Source of the DNA: Eutrigla gurnardus
Lineage: Eukaryota > Chordata > Actinopteri > Perciformes > Triglidae
Assembly (NCBI GenBank): GCA_963514095.1
Contig: OY741280.1
Span: forward strand, 23,520,008-23,584,007
Reading direction: 5' to 3'
Length of the DNA stretch: 64,000 bases
Shown here: piece after piece, positions 1-64,000 of the stretch
Layout: every line of letters starts with the position of its first letter
Position numbering within the stretch: the stretch's first letter is position 1
Made by a program: the position numbers and the translations under genes
Notes under the pieces: model-generated
What the model was told of the DNA's origin: nothing
The model's input: the letters and a program-made list of their open reading frames with translations, nothing else
Databases searched by the model: none

Positions 1-1116
1 GGCCTGCACACGACGGACCGATGGACGGACCGATGGACGCCCAAATGGAAATGGGTGGACGGATCGTCCTTCCCGCATCAGTGAGAAAACTTACAAATCA
101 TGACACATTAAGGCTTTATAGCAGATATTAAATAACAGAATAATTAATTCTTCTTATTATTTATTTTTTAGTTCTTCCTCATTCTAGATAATCAACTGAA
201 CAATGAATTGTGCTGTAAAGTGATTATTTTGGATGTTTTTTGGGACACCGATGTAAAGAACCACTGATCTCAGCGCAGCTACAGATAACCTGCAGTCTGC
301 CGATGGACCACACGGGGGCGCCAACATGTCAATTCATTTGAAATAACTGCTTCTATGAAGACTCTATGAAGCTTTGAGCCGTAACCATGCGGGTTTCCCT
401 TCAGATCCTGGGGGTTAGAGGTGCAGATGCTGCCCCCACCCGGGGTCTTATCCAGGGTCTACATGGACCAGGACGGGACCTGGGACCACAACAACCACAC
501 AGGACCCAAACGGTGGATCTGTAAGAGACACATCTACTGAGCCGGACGTGGCTGTGACAGAATAAAGTCCTACAGAGGTGAGGAAACCCGCCGTGGTGCC
601 TTCAGGTGCTCTGTGAAATCATCTGCCCGTTGCATCGTGTTTCTTTGTTGTTGTTTTCAGGTTTTATTTGTTTGATGACATAAACATGTTGTCTTTGATT
701 TCACATGTTTTACAGCCAGACCTGAACGTCTTCAGGACTCTGGTCATCCAGGTGTAATTATCGTAGAAGTGATGGACTTGTTCTGGTTCAAACGGCTTGG
801 ATGAATGTAAACACCTGGATGTTTTATGCTCCATATTAAATGTTTCTGTGTAAATGGAATATGCCACACGTTTTTAAATTCCTGTTTAACGTTATGCTAT
901 GAACTGTGGGTAATTCCCTCATCGATGCTGACTTCAGGAAAGTGGGGCATAAAGGACCTCGTGGACCATGTGACAGACATGTCATCATTGTTATGAAGTC
1001 ACTTCCTGTTCAGCTGTTTTTCCTCTTAGCTCTTTTCTCAGAACAAGCATTAAAAACAGAAATACATTTTTTTAAATCACTAGAAGTTCTGACTTGGAAT
1101 CAGTTTTCAGACTCAC
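1..1116 (-). other. Intron 36 of col14a1 (partial)
   Basis: About 1.1 kb on the 3' side of exon 36. I found no further Gly-X-Y exon on the minus strand. The plus strand reads GHKGPRGP near 950, but this is the wrong strand and not flanked by splice sites. The first 60 bases hold a few copies of a GGACGGACCGAT motif. Confidence 0.6.
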
Positions 1117-63451
<62,335 letters not shown>

Positions 63452-63674
63452 CTGCAGACGGGATGACCACGAAGACCACGAAGACCACGAAGACCACGAC
63501 ACACCTGGAGGTCACAAGTTCAAGTCTTCACTTTCAGAACCAAACATCCATCTGTGATATCGACTCTACACGTTAAATTAAATCCATCTATGTGCAGCTC
63601 TGAAGGGACGGAGCTCCGCCCCTCCATGATGTACAGACATGTTGGTTACGTCACAGCTCTATGACTCCTCCCAT

Positions 63675-63731
<57 letters not shown>

Positions 63732-64000
63732 GTTTCTTTATTAAAACATGCGTTTATTTAAAATAAACAGGATGAATAACTTCTGACTCATCCATGCACA
63801 GACGGAGGAACTTCAAACATTTGCACCACCAAAATAAAAGCCGAGGTGTATGTTTATAACAATCACTATTATATCTATATATTATCCATGAAATGTTCCG
63901 TCTTGGAGGAAAGCAGGGTCACATTCAAACACCTGGATGACTTCTGTCGGCGCGTGCGTGATCCAGAGCCCCGTCGCTACACTGTTACGCGCATTAATAA
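63452..64000 (-). other. 5' flank of the signal-peptide exon
   Basis: Includes a 9-bp GACCACGAA tandem (63463-63499) and (CA)26 at 63678-63728. I could not identify a TATA box, initiator or a first noncoding exon with confidence. Confidence 0.5.
63678..63728. repeat. (CA)26 microsatellite
   Basis: Clean CA run upstream of the signal-peptide exon. Confidence 0.96.

Noticed and set aside
945..1000. GHKGPRGP collagen-like text on the plus strand
   Set aside because: Wrong strand for the gene, no splice sites, and only two triplets.

Overview
The window is vertebrate nuclear DNA, almost certainly from a teleost fish. The evidence is a multi-exon collagen gene with GT-AG introns, very dense (CA/GT)n microsatellites, many minisatellites and remnants of DNA transposons. 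Nothing prokaryotic, organellar or viral was seen.

The window is dominated by one gene on the minus strand, read from high to low coordinates: a col14a1 orthologue (collagen type XIV alpha 1, undulin, a FACIT collagen). I could place 36 consecutive coding exons, from the signal-peptide exon (about 63.4 kb) to the first 54-bp collagen exon (1117-1170). Every junction has GT-AG boundaries and every phase agrees. The coding total is 4467 nt, or 1489 codons, with no stop or frameshift. The protein order is: signal peptide; FN3-1; short linker; VWA-1; FN3-2 to FN3-5; Thr-rich micro-linker; FN3-6 to FN3-8; Pro/Thr linker; VWA-2; TSPN/laminin-G-like domain; Cys-rich hinge; start of the triple helix (nine Gly-X-Y triplets). 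This is the type XIV layout; type XII has more FN3 and VWA domains. The remaining collagenous and C-terminal exons lie beyond base 1. The 5' UTR exon and promoter were not identified and are probably beyond, or in, the last 500 bases. I cannot tell col14a1a from col14a1b.

Region by region: 1-6.0 kb holds collagen start, hinge, TSPN and the end of VWA-2; 6-11.9 kb holds the rest of VWA-2, the Pro/Thr linker and part of FN3-8; 12-28.5 kb holds FN3-3 (second half) to FN3-8; 31.7-38.1 kb holds FN3-2 and FN3-3; 38.2-40.3 kb holds VWA-1; 49.2-49.6 kb and 56.0 kb hold FN3-1; 63.4 kb holds the signal peptide. The introns carry the repeats: a 32-bp minisatellite of about 3.2 kb (34.5-37.66 kb), a 25/35-bp minisatellite of about 2 kb next to the signal-peptide exon, and three arrays of one 70-bp unit (16.2, 33.0 and 52.8 kb), each unit holding a near-consensus CTCF motif. 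There is also a deleted PIF/Harbinger-like transposon (58985-59923) and several copies of an unclassified long-terminal-inverted-repeat element.

The most notable observations are the about 20 CTCF-like sites in one gene, the perfect 23-bp-stem hairpin at 51.2 kb, the (GU)n tracts pressed against both splice sites of exon 15, and an RGD tripeptide in the triple helix. I found no second convincing protein-coding gene.
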